From assembly GCA_965657825.1 (NCBI GenBank), contig CBFHQG010000108.1, forward strand, positions 1-6,865: 6,865 nt of DNA. Direction: 5' to 3'. The position numbers and the translations under genes were made by a program. Positions 5,552 through 6,865 of this stretch are shown here, piece after piece. Each line of letters begins with the position of its first letter. Positions within the stretch are counted from its first letter, which is position 1. The DNA is from M55B157 sp965657825 (GTDB lineage Bacteria > Actinomycetota > Actinomycetes > S36-B12). The notes below the pieces were generated by a model. That model was given only the letters and a program-made list of their open reading frames with translations. It ran no database searches and had not been told where the DNA came from.

Positions 5552-5802
5552 CGAACTCCCCTTCCTCTGCCCGATGGCGCTCATCCTGTCACACCGCAGC
5601 GACACGCCGATGAGGAAAATTCACCGTTGATCACGGAACGATCACGGACCGTTCATCGTCCCATCCCCATCACCGACGAACACCTCGTCGCTGGCTGGCC
5701 GACCGGCACCACAGGCAGCGGTGAGGTCTCCTCGGCATGCAAGGAGCACGAGATCCACCCACCGCACTGACCGCCCGCTCATCATCACCACCGGAGGAGA
5801 AC
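5552..5802. promoter_or_regulatory. Divergent regulatory region between arsR-type gene and LPMO gene
   Basis: This 251-bp gap must hold promoters for both divergent genes. An 11-bp direct repeat, GATCACGGAAC (5629-5639) and GATCACGGACC (5640-5650), is immediately preceded by CACCGTT. The left copy contains the palindrome TGATCA within CCG-TTGATCA-CGG. GTTCATCG (5651-5658) and CGACGAAC (5674-5681) form a loose inverted repeat. An AT-rich patch, GAGGAAAATTCA (5612-5623), may be the minus-strand -10 region. These are candidate operators for the ArsR protein or for LPMO control. I could not fix a promoter with confidence. The ribosome binding site for the LPMO is GGAGGAG at 5792-5798. Confidence 0.45.
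5682..5727 (+). other. Potential RNA hairpin in the LPMO leader
   Basis: ACCTCGTCGCTG (5682-5693) can pair with CAGCGGTGAGGT (5716-5727) over all 12 positions if two adjacent G-U wobbles are allowed, with a 22-nt loop. The minus-strand RNA would have two A-C mismatches instead, which favours a role in plus-strand RNA, that is, the LPMO leader about 75 nt before the start codon. It could be an attenuator, an mRNA-stabilising element or chance. Confidence 0.4.
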
Positions 5803-6865
5803 GTGAAACGTACCCGCTCCCTCGCCCTGGCTGGCGCCACAATCGCCGCGGGGCTCACCGGGTTCGCGGCTGCAGCGGCCACCGCCCCTGCTGCCATGGC
5901 CCATGGCACCATGTCCGACCCTGGCTCGCGCATCTGGGAATGCTTCTACGGCGATCGCACGTCACCGATGTGCGAGAACGCCTGGAACACCAACGCTCAG
6001 GCCTTGTTCGACTGGAATGAGATCAACCAGGGCGCCGTCGCCGGTGCCCACCGATCCTTGATTCCGGACGGTCAGTTGTGCAGTGCGGGCCGGTCGAAGT
6101 ACGCCGCGTTCGACATTCCCTCGCTGGAGTGGAAAGCCACGAACCTCACACCGGATGCCGACGGGCTCTACACGATGACGTGGACATCGAGCGCCCCGCA
6201 TGCGACCGAGTACTACCGGGTGTATCTGACGAAGGCCGACTTCGATCCGACACAGCCGTTGGCATGGGACGACCTGGACCTCGTCCACGACTCCGGCCCG
6301 AAGGGTCGAGAGGCCACCACGACATTGCGCATGGCGCTTCCCGAGCGCGAGGGGCGCCACATCGTCTACACCGTGTGGCAGCGCAGCGATTCACCCGAGG
6401 CGTTCTACGCCTGCTCTGATGTGACCATCGACGCTGATGGCGCCGCACCCGCACCACTGCCCGCGCCCGAGCCAGTGCCCGAGCCGACGCCAGTGCCCGA
6501 GCCGACGCCGACGCCAGTGCCCGAGCCGACGCCAGTGCCCGAACCGACGCCGATGCCGATGCCGATGCCGGATAACGGGCATGGCGACGGACATAGCGAC
6601 GGACATGGTGGTGGTATCACCGAGGGAGTCATGGCGATGCCCAGGATCACCTCGGACTGGGGAGGCGGCTACTGCGCTGACGTCGCGGTGACGACGGACT
6701 CCACCCGCGACAAGCACTGGCGGGTCACCCTTCCCGCCGGTATCGAGGTCAGCAGCCTGTGGAACGGCACGTCGACCACGCAGCCAGACGGCAGCGTGTC
6801 GGTCGAAGGCGCCGCCTGGAACCACATGGTGACAGCGAGCACGCCGACCTCCTTCGGGTATTGCG
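5803..6865 (+). CDS. Secreted AA10 lytic polysaccharide monooxygenase with CBM2 module (3' end beyond window)
   Basis: GTG start with GGAGGAG just upstream; 354 residues are visible with no stop before the window edge. Residues 1-33 form a Sec signal peptide (KRTR, a hydrophobic Ala-rich core, cleavage after AMA), leaving His34 as the mature N-terminus, as copper LPMOs require. The AA10 domain is about 34-210: HGTMSDPGSR, then SAPHATEYY with the second copper His133, and AFYACSDV with the axial Phe201; Cys47, Cys57, Cys93 and Cys204 probably form disulfides. A linker of PEPTPVP repeats (about 215-256) runs into a His/Gly/Asp segment (257-271). Residues about 280-354 match a CBM2 cellulose/chitin-binding module, with exposed Trp, WN-x-x-x-T-x-x-x-x-G, AAWN, and the Cys291/Cys354 pair. 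The protein oxidatively cleaves crystalline cellulose or chitin outside the cell. Which substrate cannot be told from the sequence. Confidence 0.93.
   Translation, partial: MKRTRSLALAGATIAAGLTGFAAAAATAPAAMAHGTMSDPGSRIWECFYGDRTSPMCENAWNTNAQALFDWNEINQGAVAGAHRSLIPDGQLCSAGRSKYAAFDIPSLEWKATNLTPDADGLYTMTWTSSAPHATEYYRVYLTKADFDPTQPLAWDDLDLVHDSGPKGREATTTLRMALPEREGRHIVYTVWQRSDSPEAFYACSDVTIDADGAAPAPLPAPEPVPEPTPVPEPTPTPVPEPTPVPEPTPMPMPMPDNGHGDGHSDGHGGGITEGVMAMPRITSDWGGGYCADVAVTTDSTRDKHWRVTLPAGIEVSSLWNGTSTTQPDGSVSVEGAAWNHMVTASTPTSFGYC
6472..6570 (+). repeat. 18-bp coding repeat in LPMO linker
   Basis: Four near-identical 18-bp units (6472-6489, 6490-6507, 6514-6531 and 6532-6549) encode P-V-P-E-P-T. They are followed by a run of CCGATG units giving MPMPMP (6550-6570). 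Perfect DNA-level identity of the units suggests recent slippage expansion, so linker length is likely to vary among strains. Confidence 0.85.

Noticed and set aside
5552..5605. Longer N-terminus for the ArsR protein (ATG 5605)
   Set aside because: The added 18 residues have no family match, and AAGGGGAG sits just before ATG 5551.
6391..6825. Minus-strand ORF with GHWRR repeats
   Set aside because: It is the antisense of the LPMO Pro-rich linker, and the repeat comes from the linker DNA.

Overview
The window is GC-rich DNA that is almost certainly from an actinomycete (Actinomycetota). The signs are G/C-ending codons, strong GGAGG-type ribosome binding sites, GTG starts and compact spacing. 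The gene families (an SDR/aminotransferase/MFS set, an Rv2642-like ArsR regulator, a secreted AA10 LPMO with a CBM2 module) also fit. I cannot assign a genus from the sequence alone.

Layout. (1) Positions 1-3326, minus strand: a probable three-gene operon read from right to left. It encodes an MFS transporter, a class III PLP aminotransferase and an SDR oxidoreductase. The SDR runs off the left edge and carries a one-base frameshift inside its Rossmann domain. (2) Positions 3327-4310, plus strand: a 223-bp intergenic region, a 145-residue helical hemerythrin-like protein, a 33-bp tandem hairpin repeat that begins on its stop codon, and a promoter whose -35/-10 spacer is filled by a perfect 16-bp palindrome of the CsoR/CstR/RicR type. 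That promoter drives a 38-residue protein with six cysteines, which is followed by a 10-bp-stem hairpin terminator. (3) Positions 4311-5172, plus strand: an intergenic region with two DosR-like boxes and a -10 element, then a complete 250-residue SDR. (4) Positions 5173-5551: a 13-bp tandem repeat fills the gap between the SDR and a convergent ArsR-family repressor with a CVC metal site. (5) Positions 5552-6865, plus strand: a 251-bp divergent region with direct repeats and a long RNA hairpin, then a secreted lytic polysaccharide monooxygenase (signal peptide, AA10 domain, Pro/His-rich linker, CBM2) cut by the right edge.

How the parts work together. The left operon looks like amino-group metabolism coupled to transport, substrate unknown. 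The middle looks like a stress or metal/thiol response segment: a palindromic operator controlling a Cys-rich microprotein, next to a hemerythrin-like protein and a possibly hypoxia-controlled SDR. The LPMO is a copper enzyme for cellulose or chitin breakdown. The most interesting item is the operator plus microprotein unit at 4075-4309. It resembles in design, but not in sequence, the RicR-controlled metallothionein MymT of mycobacteria.
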